NCBI RefSeq assembly: GCF_022230925.1
Contig: NZ_JAKKFH010000034.1
Coordinates: forward strand, 186,001-250,000
DNA length: 64,000 bases
Direction of reading: 5' to 3'
From: Micromonospora alfalfae
GTDB taxonomy: Bacteria; Actinomycetota; Actinomycetes; Mycobacteriales; Micromonosporaceae
The notes under the pieces were generated by a model. That model saw only the letters and a list, made by a program, of their open reading frames with translations, made no database searches and had not been told where the DNA came from. The position numbers and the translations under genes were made by a program. The stretch's first letter is position 1. The number at the start of each line of letters is the position of its first letter. This document shows positions 25,499 through 34,636 of the stretch, one piece after another.

Positions 25499-26644
25499 TC
25501 ACGTCCCGAGCGGCCGGGCCGCCCACTCGGCGGCCACTTTGTGCAGGTCACCGGTGCGGAAATGCGGGGGCTCGTGCAGCAGGAAGTCACGGTGGCTGAT
25601 GTTCCAGGCGTACGCCCCGGCCATGGCGAAGGCCAGCACGTCGCCCACGCCGATCGGCCCCGCGGTGGCCGAGAAGGACAGCACGTCCTTCGGGGTGCAG
25701 AGCTGCCCGACCACTGTGACCGGCCCGCCGTCGGTACGGGGGCCGCCGACACCCTGTCGCGGGTGCACCGTGAACGGCTGCGCGTGCCCCTTCGCCGCCG
25801 GGGTCCGCAGGTGGTGCGTCCCGCCGGCCACCACCACGAACCACTCGCCGTAGGAGCGCTTCACGTCGACGACCTCGGTGAGGTACGCCCCGCAGTAGGC
25901 GGTGACCGACCGGCCCGGCTCGATGCGCAGCCGCACGCCCGGGTGCCTGTCGAGGACGTCCGCCAGGGCCTGGCCGTAGCCGTCCCAGTCGAACCGCGCG
26001 TCCGGATCGGTGTAGTCGACTGTCATGCCGCCGCCGACGTCGACCTCCGCCGCGTCGACAGCGGCCGCAGCCCAGCCGACCACGGCGGCAGCGACAGTTG
26101 CGGCGAGCGGTGCGTCCAGCCCGCTGGCGAGGTGCGCGTGGATCCCGCGTACGTCGATGCCGGCGGGCGGGCGGCGGGCGCACGCGACCGCGTCGGCCGG
26201 GTCCATGCCGAACGGGCTGGGTCCGCCGCCCATGACCAGGCTCGCGCCCGGTGCGTCGACCGGCAGGTTCACCCGCAGCAGCACCTGGGCCGACCGGCCC
26301 GCCGCGGTGGCCAGCGCGCCGAGTCGCACCAGCTCGGTGGGTGACTCGACGTGGATGCGGTGCACCCCGGCGGCGAGAGCGGCGGCGAGGTCCGCATCGG
26401 TCTTGCCCGGCCCTGCGTACGCGGCCGGCGCCCGTCCCGGCAGCACCTCGGCCAGCCTGCGCAGCTCTCCCCGGCTGGCGGCCTCGAACCCGTCGACGAT
26501 CGGGGCGAGGGTTCGCAGCACACCGGCGTCCGGGTTGGCCTTGACCGCGTAGAGCAGCTCGACCGGCTGGGGCAGCGCCGCCCGGATGGCTCGGGCCTGC
26601 CCGGCCAGCGCGTCGAGGTCGTGGACGTAGATCGGTCGGGTCAT
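25499..26644 (-). CDS. Siderophore PLP-dependent decarboxylase (LysA/PvsE/SbnH-like)
   Basis: 381 residues of the fold-type III (alanine-racemase-like) decarboxylase family. The PLP lysine is K35 in LLYAVKANPDAGVL. The glycine loop VDVGGGMTVDY, the phosphate-binding EPGRSVTAYCGAY and the second active-site motif QLCTPKDVLS complete the site. It overlaps the upstream synthetase by ATGA. In NIS siderophore pathways this family removes a carboxyl group from an amino acid already joined to citrate (PvsE, SbnH) or from a free precursor. It is the last gene of the operon. Confidence 0.93.
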   Translation of the reverse strand: MTRPIYVHDLDALAGQARAIRAALPQPVELLYAVKANPDAGVLRTLAPIVDGFEAASRGELRRLAEVLPGRAPAAYAGPGKTDADLAAALAAGVHRIHVESPTELVRLGALATAAGRSAQVLLRVNLPVDAPGASLVMGGGPSPFGMDPADAVACARRPPAGIDVRGIHAHLASGLDAPLAATVAAAVVGWAAAAVDAAEVDVGGGMTVDYTDPDARFDWDGYGQALADVLDRHPGVRLRIEPGRSVTAYCGAYLTEVVDVKRSYGEWFVVVAGGTHHLRTPAAKGHAQPFTVHPRQGVGGPRTDGGPVTVVGQLCTPKDVLSFSATAGPIGVGDVLAFAMAGAYAWNISHRDFLLHEPPHFRTGDLHKVAAEWAARPLGT

Positions 26645-28239
26645 CGTGGCTCACCCATCGGGTTCGGCACCGGCACGAACGGTGCTGCCCGGTCGGCGTC
26701 GCGCCGCCAGCGGACCAGCAGGTTCGCCTTGGCCAGCAGCGGCTCTCCGGTCAGCAGCGCGCGCAGCTCCGCCGGGTCACCGAGGTCGGCGGCCACCGCC
26801 TCGACGACGGCGCGCAGCTCCTGCCACAGCCGCCGTTCGATTCCCGGCCGCGCGTCGGCGAGGGCCCCGCTGATCCCACCGAGGTGGTTGACGAACAGGC
26901 AGTAGACGATCCGGCGGTGGGCGGCCCGGGGACCGTAGCGGACCTGGGCGGGGACGCCGTCCGGCCAGGTGCCCCACCGATCGGCGTCCAGCTTCACCCC
27001 CTCCAGGTCGCGCAGCAGCATGCGTACCGGAAGGTGATCACGGTCGAGCACGACGACCACGTTCTGCAGGTGCGCCTCGTGCACCACGCCGTGGCTGAGC
27101 CAGCTGCGCAGCACCGCCGGCACCAGCAGACCGACGTACGCGCGCCACCAGGCCACCGGATCCGGTGTCACCAGCGGTGTTGCGGCCAGCGCCGCCGCCA
27201 GCACCGGGGTGTCGCCCTGACGCAGGTGCGGGCGCAGCCCGCCGCGCAGGATCGTGCCGTACGCCTCGTCCGGGCCGGGGACGTCGACAGTGCGGTAGGC
27301 GGGCTCGGCGAGCAGCCCCACCCCGTCCGGCAGCGGCACCCGGGCCAGCAGGTCGGTCAGCGCCACCGCGCCGGTGAGTTCGTAACGGGCGTTCTTGCGC
27401 AGGCAGTTGGTGATCCGCACGTGCAGGCTGGTCTTCACGAACAGGTCGGCCTCGGGGGCGTAGAGGGTACGGACGCTCGCCGTGGGTCGTACCGGCACAC
27501 CGGCCGCCCCCAGGTTGCGCAGCCGGGGGTGGGTGGGCGGAATCAGCGACAGCTGCCAGGGGTGCACCGGTAGGACGCGGTGCCCGCGCGGGGGCCGTGG
27601 CGGGTCGAGGGCGGCCACCAGTGGATCGAACGGCCCGGCGTCGGCGATCAGGTCGTCCGGTACGGCCAGCCAGTGCAGCCGGAACGCGGTGCGCAGCTCC
27701 GGCGCGTACGCCCGCCAACTGTCCGGGTCACCGCTGCGCCACTTCGGGGTGGGGTGGTGCGGGTGGCCGAAGACCAGCGACTGCTCGGAGTCGACGTACG
27801 CGTCGATGGCGGGCTCACCGGTGGGGGTCGGATCCTCGGCCGGCCGGTCGGCCAGCAGCCGGGCCACTGTGTCCCGGCTGGACCTGACCTGCTCGGCGAA
27901 CTCGTCGTTCACCAGGCCGGTACGGGTGGTGAGTTCCGCGGCGACCAGGGCGGCCAACCCGTCCGCGTCCAGGTCTTCCCACCGCCCACTGCCGGACCTG
28001 CGTTGGACCGGGCCGGTGTAGCGGTGCGCGCCGAGCGGCGAGGTTCGCGCGACCTCGCAGCGCACTGTGACGTCGAGGTGCCGCAGCAGCAGCCGTACGG
28101 TGCCGTCGACCACTGTCGGGGTGTCGTCGGCCGGGGCCAGCTCGCGCAGCAGGCAGCCGAAGACGGCGTGGGCTGCGGCCAGGTCGGCGCGCTGACCGGT
28201 GTCGCTGGCCGGCCGGGAGCGCAACTGGGCGCTCGTCAT
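26641..28239 (-). CDS. NIS siderophore synthetase, IucA/IucC family (second)
   Basis: 532 residues. The IucA/IucC N-terminal lobe has HPVHPWQL-type residues (VLPVHPWQLSLI) and KTSLHVRITNCLRKN. The C-terminal FhuF-like region has HGVVHEAHLQNVVVVLDRD and RDLEGVKLD, the Mg-ATP and citrate-handling motifs of the family. ATG 28239 overlaps the stop of the first synthetase. A longer frame running to 29382 is antisense-frame noise over that gene. It should adenylate a carboxylate, probably of citrate or a citryl intermediate, and condense it with an amine or hydroxyl. It corresponds in order to PvsD of the vibrioferrin operon. Confidence 0.93.
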   Translation of the reverse strand: MTSAQLRSRPASDTGQRADLAAAHAVFGCLLRELAPADDTPTVVDGTVRLLLRHLDVTVRCEVARTSPLGAHRYTGPVQRRSGSGRWEDLDADGLAALVAAELTTRTGLVNDEFAEQVRSSRDTVARLLADRPAEDPTPTGEPAIDAYVDSEQSLVFGHPHHPTPKWRSGDPDSWRAYAPELRTAFRLHWLAVPDDLIADAGPFDPLVAALDPPRPPRGHRVLPVHPWQLSLIPPTHPRLRNLGAAGVPVRPTASVRTLYAPEADLFVKTSLHVRITNCLRKNARYELTGAVALTDLLARVPLPDGVGLLAEPAYRTVDVPGPDEAYGTILRGGLRPHLRQGDTPVLAAALAATPLVTPDPVAWWRAYVGLLVPAVLRSWLSHGVVHEAHLQNVVVVLDRDHLPVRMLLRDLEGVKLDADRWGTWPDGVPAQVRYGPRAAHRRIVYCLFVNHLGGISGALADARPGIERRLWQELRAVVEAVAADLGDPAELRALLTGEPLLAKANLLVRWRRDADRAAPFVPVPNPMGEPR

Positions 28240-29864
28240 CGTGTCTCCCGCAGGTAGTTCGGGCCGGTACGCAGGTAGTACTTGTTGATGTCGGCGCAGC
28301 CGAGCCGCTGTTTGGGCAGCAGGGTGCCGGCGGTGAGCATCGCCTTGATGGGCAGCTCGGTGGCGTGCAGGACCCGCTCGGTGAAGATCCGCACCGCCGG
28401 TCCGTCGCCCCAGCGGTCGCGGGCGGCGGCGAGCCGGGGCACCAGCGCCTCGGCGGGTGTCGGCACGGGCAGTCCTCGGGCGGCCAGGGCGACCAGGGGC
28501 GCGGCGGCGGCCAGGTGCAGGGTGATGGTGATGAACACGTCGGCCAACTCGTGCGGGTCGCGCGCCCACATCCGGTCGTCGTGCAGGGCGAGCCCGTTCG
28601 TGCCGCCGTGCCGCCTGTCGAGCCGGGCGCCGTCGTTGTCCTTGTAGAGCAGGCCGACAGTGCCGTCCGAGTGCACCAGCAGGTGGATGTTCTGCGGGTG
28701 CGCCTCCAGTGCGATTCCGTGGCGTAGCCAGAGGAAGACGTGCCAATCGAGCAGCAGGTCCAGGTAGGACTCCAGCAGCGCGACGGGCCGCTGCGGGCTG
28801 ATCCGTTCGAGGACCGTGCCCGCCACCGGGTCGGCGGCGGCGAGGGCCGCTACCGGCACCACCTGCACGCCGGCCAGGTCGCGCGGAAATCGGCGCAGCA
28901 GGAAACCGCGGCGCTCGTCGCCGTCGACGTGCGCCCAGGTGCTCTCGTCGGCGTGCCGGATCCGACCGGCGAAGCTGGGTTCGGCGGTGGCGGTCCGGTC
29001 GAGCAGTCCGGCGACGGTCGCGCCGTCGGCGAGCGAGCCCGGTTGCAGCGTGCGTCGGTTGCGCGCGCCGAGACTCGCGGTCGGCAGCGGCAGTTTGAGG
29101 TGCAGGTACGGGTCGTGGTCGAGCGCCACAGTCCGCATGGAGAGGGTGGGTCGCACCGGGGTCACCGGCAGGTCGAGCACCGGGAGCGCGTCGCGGGCCA
29201 CTGTGATCGGATGCGCCGGCAGCAGCAGCTGACCCGGTCGCGGCGCGCTCGGCCACCACGCTGGCAGCTCGCCAGCGAGTCGGACGTCGTCGACCGGGGC
29301 GGCGTACCAGCGCAGCGCGAAACGTGGGGCATGCTCCGGGGCGTACCGGAGCAGTTCGTCGTCGCGCAGACCGTGCCGGCACCGGTCGGTGGGGTAGACG
29401 GGGTGGCCGTGGTGGGCGGCGAGCACGTCATCCAGGAGGGCCGCCGGCAGGCCGGTCGGGGCGAGCGCGCGTTCGGCCGCCACCTCGGTGAGCACCAGTG
29501 CCCGATCGCGTGCGGCGAGCCGTCGGGCCCGCAGGTCGGCGCGGCACTCGACGCCGAGGTCGCGCCAGCCGGCCTCGGCCTCGGCGTTGTCGTGCGGGGC
29601 GAGCAGCGTCAACAGTCCGTCCAGCGTCTCCGTACGCCGCACGTCGCCAGCGCGGGTCACCAGCAGCACCATCGGCGCGGCGCTGCGGACTGCCTGCTGG
29701 AACCCGTCGGCGCGGATCGGAATGCGCAGCAGGCCAGCGGGGTGTGGCACCTGCCACCAGTCGGGCCCGTCCGGTCGGCCGGCGCTGCTCAGACCGAGGT
29801 GATCCTCGCGCAGCAGGGCGTCGAGCACCCGCGCGAAGACTTCCCGCTCACAGTCGTCGCTCAC
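28236..29864 (-). CDS. NIS siderophore synthetase, IucA/IucC family (first)
   Basis: 542 residues. It has the same fold as the following gene but is clearly divergent from it. Motifs include LLLPAHPITVARD, HLKLPLPTASLGARNRRTL, LRHGIALEAHPQNIHLLVHS and LLYKDNDGARL. The C-terminal LPIKAMLTAGTLLPKQRLG segment carries residues of the FhuF-like domain. GTG 29864 gives a 4-base overlap with the ATP-grasp gene. It presumably performs the first citrate activation, but which synthetase acts first cannot be told from sequence alone. It corresponds in order to PvsB. Confidence 0.92.
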   Translation of the reverse strand: MSDDCEREVFARVLDALLREDHLGLSSAGRPDGPDWWQVPHPAGLLRIPIRADGFQQAVRSAAPMVLLVTRAGDVRRTETLDGLLTLLAPHDNAEAEAGWRDLGVECRADLRARRLAARDRALVLTEVAAERALAPTGLPAALLDDVLAAHHGHPVYPTDRCRHGLRDDELLRYAPEHAPRFALRWYAAPVDDVRLAGELPAWWPSAPRPGQLLLPAHPITVARDALPVLDLPVTPVRPTLSMRTVALDHDPYLHLKLPLPTASLGARNRRTLQPGSLADGATVAGLLDRTATAEPSFAGRIRHADESTWAHVDGDERRGFLLRRFPRDLAGVQVVPVAALAAADPVAGTVLERISPQRPVALLESYLDLLLDWHVFLWLRHGIALEAHPQNIHLLVHSDGTVGLLYKDNDGARLDRRHGGTNGLALHDDRMWARDPHELADVFITITLHLAAAAPLVALAARGLPVPTPAEALVPRLAAARDRWGDGPAVRIFTERVLHATELPIKAMLTAGTLLPKQRLGCADINKYYLRTGPNYLRETR

Positions 29865-31030
29865 TCGACGATGGTCCACTGGAGGCCGTTGCGGAGGGCG
29901 GCCAGCGCCTGCCGGACGGTGCCCTCGTCGGGGCCGATTCCGTGCAGCACGGCGAGGTAGTCACGGTTCGTGCCGGTGTGCTCGGCGGTGCGGCCCACCT
30001 CGCGCAGCGGACGGCAGCCCAGCCGGACGTCGCCGTGGACGGTGTCGAGTGGGCCCGGTGCGGCGACGAGACGGCCGGACCGGTCCGCACAGACGTACTC
30101 GACCCGGGCGTGGCGGTCGACAGTGTCGGGCAGGCCGAGGGCGGCCAGCGGCTCGCCGAGGTGCAGCCGGATGACGTACTCGAACAACGGCACACCGAGC
30201 AGTTCGGCGAGGATCAGGTCCATCCGGTCGCCGATGAGGCGGTAGTTCACCTCGATCAGCCGGACCCGGCCGTCGGAGATGACGTACTCGGTGTGGCAGG
30301 CGCCGAAGCCGACTCCGAGCGCGTCGAGCCGCGTCCGCAGCTGGATGCGCGCACGCTCCGCCGGGGGCGACCAGGCGAGGCTCTCCTCGGTGAAGGTCGG
30401 CGGCGGGCCGAGGCCGGTGCGCCATCCGCCCAGGGAGGCCAGCTCGGTGCCGTCGCCCAGGGTCTCGAAGGTCCGCAGCTCGCCGGCGAGGTACTCCTCG
30501 ACCACCAGCGCCACGTCCGGCCGCCGGCCACGGATCTCGGCGACCCGGGCGACCAGCTCGGCGTGGTCGGTCACCAGGTACGCGTCCTCGCTGGCCACCC
30601 CCTCGCGGGGTTTGACCACCGCCGGGAACATCCCGGTCGGCACGTCCGGCGTGACGCCGGGGTCGATGGTGCCGGTGCGTACCAGATCGAGGCCCGCGGC
30701 GGCGATAGCCCGGCGGGCCGCGGCCTTGTCCTTGCAGAGGCGGGCGGCGTCCGGGTCCTTGCCGGGCAGGCCGAGCTTTCGGGCGGCGATCGCTGTGGCC
30801 TCCTGGAGGTGGTCGCTGTTGGACAGTAGCGCCACCGCGCGGTCGGGTGCCGCCGCCGCGACCACAGCGGCCGGGTCGCGGACCGCGCAGCGCGCCACCC
30901 GCACGTCCGCCGGCCATTCGGCCGGCCGGTCGGTCAGCACCGTGGCCGACAGCCCGAGTGACGCCGCCGCCGGGAGGAACCCGTCCAGGACGGCGTCGGT
31001 GGGGTTGAGCGCGGTGATGTACAGCCGCAT
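29861..31030 (-). CDS. ATP-grasp ligase of siderophore pathway (PvsA-like)
   Basis: 389 residues of the ATP-grasp carboxylate-amine ligase fold. A pre-ATP-grasp domain (to about residue 100) is followed by the ATP-binding part with KDKAAARRAI, the lysine loop FPAVVKPREGVASEDAYLV, VVEEYLAGELRTFE and the Mg-binding motif LIEVNYRLIGDRMD. It would join an amino acid to another carboxylate by an acyl phosphate. In vibrioferrin synthesis PvsA is this type of ligase. ATG 31030 follows GGAGGCGGT. An ATG at 31051 is possible but lacks a binding site. The iron box at 31062-31080 is directly upstream. Confidence 0.9.
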   Translation of the reverse strand: MRLYITALNPTDAVLDGFLPAAASLGLSATVLTDRPAEWPADVRVARCAVRDPAAVVAAAAPDRAVALLSNSDHLQEATAIAARKLGLPGKDPDAARLCKDKAAARRAIAAAGLDLVRTGTIDPGVTPDVPTGMFPAVVKPREGVASEDAYLVTDHAELVARVAEIRGRRPDVALVVEEYLAGELRTFETLGDGTELASLGGWRTGLGPPPTFTEESLAWSPPAERARIQLRTRLDALGVGFGACHTEYVISDGRVRLIEVNYRLIGDRMDLILAELLGVPLFEYVIRLHLGEPLAALGLPDTVDRHARVEYVCADRSGRLVAAPGPLDTVHGDVRLGCRPLREVGRTAEHTGTNRDYLAVLHGIGPDEGTVRQALAALRNGLQWTIVE

Positions 31031-31061
31031 ACCGCCTCCGTCGACTACCACGATGTGACTA

Positions 31062-31080
31062 TTAGGGTAGCCTATCCTTA
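31062..31080 (-). promoter_or_regulatory. IdeR/DmdR iron box of the biosynthetic operon
   Basis: TTAGGGTAGCCTATCCTTA matches the actinobacterial iron-box consensus TTAGGTTAGGCTAACCTAA at about 15-16 of 19 positions and keeps its dyad symmetry. It lies 31 bases before the ATP-grasp start and abuts the stop codon of the MFS gene at 31081. Iron-loaded IdeR/DmdR should repress the ATP-grasp to decarboxylase operon from here. Confidence 0.8.
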
Positions 31081-32580
31081 TTATGCGGTTTTAGCGTGAT
31101 CCGCCCGGTGCAGCAATCCGGCGGCAACCAGTCCACCGATCAACACAGCAGCCGCGCCCACCAACTGCCCCGTCTCCAGCGCCGAGGCGAAGGCGACAGT
31201 GACGGCCTCCCGTTCGGCCCCTTCACCTGCGGCGGCGAGAGCCGCCGGAAACGACCCGGCGCCCGCCAGGGCCGCCGGCAGCAGCGCCGCGAACCGGGCG
31301 TTCAACACGGCACCCAGCACCGCGATGCCGAGGCTGCTGCCGACCTCGGTCATGGTGCCGTCGACGCCCGCGCCCGCGCCGGCCTTCGCCGCCGGGATCG
31401 CGCTCATCACCGCCTCGACGATGGCCGGATTGGCCAACGCGCAACCGACACCCATGACGAGCAACCCGACAAGCAGCACCCCGTACCCGTCGGACGGAAC
31501 GAGGGTGACCAGCGCGAGACCGGCCGCGAGAAGCGTCATGCCAACGGCGATGGCGACAGCCAGGCCGAGCCGACGGATCACACTCGCGACGACGCCACTG
31601 ACGTTGAGCAGCACGATGGACAGCGCGAAGGGCGCCATCCGCAGACCGGCCTCCCAGGCGGGGTAACCCCTGACGAACTGGAGATGCTGGGTGAGCAGGA
31701 AGAGCGCGCCGGTGGCACCGAACGTGATCAGCACGACGCCGGAGATCGCACCGACGAAGCGCCGGTCCCGGAAGAAGCGCATGTCCAACATCGGGTGCGC
31801 GATCCGTCGCTCCCACCGCACGAAGATCCCGAGCAGGAGTACGCCGACAGCCCCCGCGCCGGTCACCTCGGTCGACGCCCACCCGCGCTCCGGCCCGGCG
31901 ATGATCGCCCAGACGACCGCTGCCAGGCCGGCGGTGGAGAGCACGGCGCCGAGCACATCGAGTCGGCCGCCGGCCGTCCCGCGGGACTCGGGAACCAGCG
32001 CGCGACCGACGAGCAGGCAGACCAGCACGATCGGCACGTTCATCAGGAAGATCGCGCCCCACGGCAGATGCGCGAGGATCGTGCCGCCGATCGGTGGCCC
32101 GATGGCGAAGCCCAACGCGCTGGTGGCGGCCCAGATGCCGATCGCCCGGGACCGCTCGGCGGCGTCGAAGACCTGCATCGCCACGGCGAGCGTCGCGGTG
32201 ACCAGCAGCGCGCCACCGACGCCCATCCCGGCCCGTGCGGCGATCAACTGCCCGCTGGTGCTGGCCAGACCGGCGGCCAGCGAGCCCACCCCGAACAGGG
32301 CCAGCCCGGCGAGCAGCATCCGACGGCGGCCGTACCGGTCGGCGGCGCTACCGGCGGTGAGCAGCAACCCGGACAGCACCAACGCGTACGCGTTGATCAT
32401 CCACTGCACCTCGGCGGTGCTGGCACCCAACTCGGTGGTGAGCACCGGCACCGCCACGGTCAGCACCGTGTTGTCCAACACCACCACCAGTTGCGCGACG
32501 CACAGCACGGCCAGGATGAGCCATCGCTGTGGCAGTAGTGCCGATGTCGCTGTGTCGGTGGCCGGCTGGACGCTGGTCAC
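31081..32580 (-). CDS. MFS transporter, DHA2 (14-TMS) family, siderophore locus
   Basis: 499 residues with 14 hydrophobic segments. Motif A is GSAADRYGRRRMLLAG, and the QRWLILAVLCVAQLVVVLDN and VEVGSS-like regions (TMTEVGSSLGIAVLGAVL) are typical of EmrB/QacA exporters. GTG 32580 overlaps the stop of the upstream MFS gene by GTGA. Position between the reductase/MFS genes and the biosynthetic genes suggests export of the finished siderophore, comparable to PvsC. The real substrate is an inference. Confidence 0.9.
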   Translation of the reverse strand: MTSVQPATDTATSALLPQRWLILAVLCVAQLVVVLDNTVLTVAVPVLTTELGASTAEVQWMINAYALVLSGLLLTAGSAADRYGRRRMLLAGLALFGVGSLAAGLASTSGQLIAARAGMGVGGALLVTATLAVAMQVFDAAERSRAIGIWAATSALGFAIGPPIGGTILAHLPWGAIFLMNVPIVLVCLLVGRALVPESRGTAGGRLDVLGAVLSTAGLAAVVWAIIAGPERGWASTEVTGAGAVGVLLLGIFVRWERRIAHPMLDMRFFRDRRFVGAISGVVLITFGATGALFLLTQHLQFVRGYPAWEAGLRMAPFALSIVLLNVSGVVASVIRRLGLAVAIAVGMTLLAAGLALVTLVPSDGYGVLLVGLLVMGVGCALANPAIVEAVMSAIPAAKAGAGAGVDGTMTEVGSSLGIAVLGAVLNARFAALLPAALAGAGSFPAALAAAGEGAEREAVTVAFASALETGQLVGAAAVLIGGLVAAGLLHRADHAKTA

Positions 32581-33848
32581 GCCACCGCCTTGACGCCGTC
32601 CAGCGCCTGCGGATCGGTGGGCTGCCCGGCCGCCGTTTCGACGGCGGGGCCCTGCCGGTGCGGGAATCGCCGCTGGTGGGAGAGGCCGAGGACGACCCCG
32701 GCGGCCACCAGCACGATGGCTGCGACCGCTACCGCCGGATAGCCGACCCGGTCGGCCGCCGCGAGACCGATGGACGCCGCCACGAACGAGCAGACCAGGC
32801 CGAACGACGACAGCACTGTGAAGTCGGTGCCGCCGGTGTCGGGCCGGGAGTAGTCCATGTTGACCGTGTAGAGCACGACGTTGGCGATGGTGTAGGCCAC
32901 CATGAAGCAGCAGAGCGCGGCGACCGTCCCGCCCAGCGGAGCGCGGCCGTTCATCAGCGGCAGCAGCAGCAACGTCGACACCGTGAGCGCCACGCCGCCG
33001 ACCACGAGCACTCCACCGCGCCCGAACCGCCCGATCCCGAGCCCGGCGACCAGGCCCGCCACGATGGCCGGAGCGCTGGTCACCACGCCGGTGACGACGC
33101 CGATCCGACCCAGCGACCATCCGGCGTCGACAAGCGCCGGGGTGACCAGGGCGTACGCCATTCCCGCGCCGACGTAGACCAGTGGCACCACACCGAAGGT
33201 CCACCACCGGCAGCCCGGCTGGCCGAACACCGACAGCAACGCCCGGTACGCCGCGCCGACCCGTTCCACCCGATCGGTACGAGGAGGCTCCCGGAACCGC
33301 CACACCACAAGCAGGCCGACAGCCGTCATCCCGGCCAGCAGGCCGATCGCCGGCACCCAGCCGAACTGGTCGTAGACCAGGACGCAGGCGCCACCGCCGA
33401 GCAGGTTGCCGAGGTAGCTCGCGGCGACCTGGATGCCGTTGCCGGTCCCCCGGGCCGAGTCGGCCAGCATCCGGACCGCGACGGCGTCCACTGCGATGTC
33501 CTGGGTGGCCGAGAAGAAGACGTACGCGGCGCAGATCGCGATGATCGGGCCGAGCGCGTCGGCCGGCCTGGCGAACGGCACCAGCGCCAGCAGGGCGAGC
33601 ACCAGGGCGGTCTGGAGCACGAGCAGCCAGGACCGGTAGTGGCCGCGGTGCTTCGAACCGTACCGGTCGAGGATCGGCGCCCAGAGGAACTTGATGGGCC
33701 AGATCAGGCCGACGATCTGCAACAGCGCCAGCGTGTCCAGCGAGGTGCCGCCGTCGCGCAGGATGGCGGTGAGCCCGACGGTGATGAAGCCGACGCCGAG
33801 GTACTGGGTGACGTAGAGCGCGGTAAGGGTGCCGAGCCGGCCCTTCAT
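32577..33848 (-). CDS. MFS transporter, AmpG-like 12-TMS, siderophore locus
   Basis: 423 residues with 12 membrane segments. The first helix YVTQYLGVGFITVGLTAILR and the loop FLWAPILDRYGSKHRGHYRS resemble the AmpG/acetyl-CoA-transporter branch of the MFS rather than drug exporters. Motif SATQDIAVDAVAVRM is typical of that branch. ATG 33848 overlaps the stop of the siderophore-interacting protein gene. It might import ferric siderophore or export apo-siderophore. The direction cannot be decided from sequence. Confidence 0.88.
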   Translation of the reverse strand: MKGRLGTLTALYVTQYLGVGFITVGLTAILRDGGTSLDTLALLQIVGLIWPIKFLWAPILDRYGSKHRGHYRSWLLVLQTALVLALLALVPFARPADALGPIIAICAAYVFFSATQDIAVDAVAVRMLADSARGTGNGIQVAASYLGNLLGGGACVLVYDQFGWVPAIGLLAGMTAVGLLVVWRFREPPRTDRVERVGAAYRALLSVFGQPGCRWWTFGVVPLVYVGAGMAYALVTPALVDAGWSLGRIGVVTGVVTSAPAIVAGLVAGLGIGRFGRGGVLVVGGVALTVSTLLLLPLMNGRAPLGGTVAALCCFMVAYTIANVVLYTVNMDYSRPDTGGTDFTVLSSFGLVCSFVAASIGLAAADRVGYPAVAVAAIVLVAAGVVLGLSHQRRFPHRQGPAVETAAGQPTDPQALDGVKAVA

Positions 33849-34555
33849 GCCGCTTTCCAGTAGCCGAGGGAGGTCAACCGGTCCTTGTCGACGCCCAGCG
33901 TCTTGCGGAGGTGTCGGGTGATGCCCCGGGTGGTGGCCGCCTCGCAGGCCACCCAGTAGTGGCCCGCGTCGCTGGTCGACAGGGCCGCGCAGACCGTGTC
34001 GACGAGGTGCTGACCCGCGTCGCGCCGGGGCACCCAGGTGACGTCGTGGTGCGCCCGGGCCCGCAGCGCGAGTGCCTTCTCGCCCTCGTGGGCGTACTCC
34101 AGCCAGATCGTCGCCGGGATGTCGGCACCGGCGTCGAGCAGGCTGTTCACCGCGGGCAGCGAGGCCGCGTCGCCGACCAGGTAGAGGTGCTCGGGCGCGG
34201 GGTCGGGCAGCTCGAAGGCGCTGCCCTGCACTGTCGCGCTGATGGTGTCGCCGACAGTGGCGGTGGTGGCCCAGCGGGCCGCGCACCCGTCGTGGATGGC
34301 GAATTCGAGTGTGAATCGGCCGGTGGCCGGGTCCGGGTCGACCAGCGTGTACGCGCGCTGGTGGGCCCGGCCGTCGTTGTCGAACCACAGCCGGATCCAC
34401 ATCGTGGGGTGCACCCCACACGTCTCCAGCAGGCCGCCCCCGTCCAGGAGGAGACGCTGGTAGTGCCCGTCGATTGACTCGGTGCTCAGGACGGTCAACC
34501 GAAAGTCCCGCCCTCCCATGGCCTTGAGGACCAGGGCCTCCCAGTTCCGTTTCAC
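33845..34555 (-). CDS. Siderophore-interacting protein (ViuB-type flavin reductase)
   Basis: 236 residues of the ViuB/FAD-binding-9 family. The N-terminal flavin-binding beta-barrel holds RAYTLVDPDPATGRFTLEFA, the usual R-x-Y-(S/T) flavin contact. The C-terminal NAD(P)H-binding half holds HLYLVGDAASLPAVNSLLD and YWVACEAATTRGITRHLR. It reduces ferric siderophore in the cytoplasm to release iron. Start is GTG 34555 after GGAGGGG. It is the first gene of the leftward siderophore set and shares an iron-boxed divergent promoter with the GNAT gene. Confidence 0.95.
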   Translation of the reverse strand: MKRNWEALVLKAMGGRDFRLTVLSTESIDGHYQRLLLDGGGLLETCGVHPTMWIRLWFDNDGRAHQRAYTLVDPDPATGRFTLEFAIHDGCAARWATTATVGDTISATVQGSAFELPDPAPEHLYLVGDAASLPAVNSLLDAGADIPATIWLEYAHEGEKALALRARAHHDVTWVPRRDAGQHLVDTVCAALSTSDAGHYWVACEAATTRGITRHLRKTLGVDKDRLTSLGYWKAA

Positions 34556-34583
34556 GCACCCCTCCAGGTAAGGTCATCCTTGG

Positions 34584-34602
34584 TTAGGGGAGGTTAACCT
34601 AA
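34584..34602. promoter_or_regulatory. IdeR/DmdR iron box in divergent siderophore promoter
   Basis: TTAGGGGAGGTTAACCTAA differs from the consensus TTAGGTTAGGCTAACCTAA at three positions. It lies between the divergent starts of the reductase (34555) and the acyltransferase (34637) and can repress both. A weaker half-conserved copy sits next to it at 34564-34582, possibly a second dimer site. Confidence 0.88.
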
Positions 34603-34636
34603 GTTGCGCCCCGGATGGAACAGAGGACAGCGCCCG

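Noticed and set aside
28240-29382. Upstream extension of the second IucA/IucC frame
   Set aside because: The added residues are Arg/Pro/Ala-rich noise over the first synthetase gene. The family fold begins at ATG 28239 with an ATGA overlap.
32581-33303. Upstream extension of the DHA2 MFS frame
   Set aside because: It lies over the other MFS gene and is low-complexity. GTG 32580 with a 4-base overlap is the natural start.
33849-34577. Upstream extension of the AmpG-like MFS frame
   Set aside because: It overlaps the siderophore-interacting protein gene in another frame and lacks hydrophobic segments. The first real helix follows ATG 33848.
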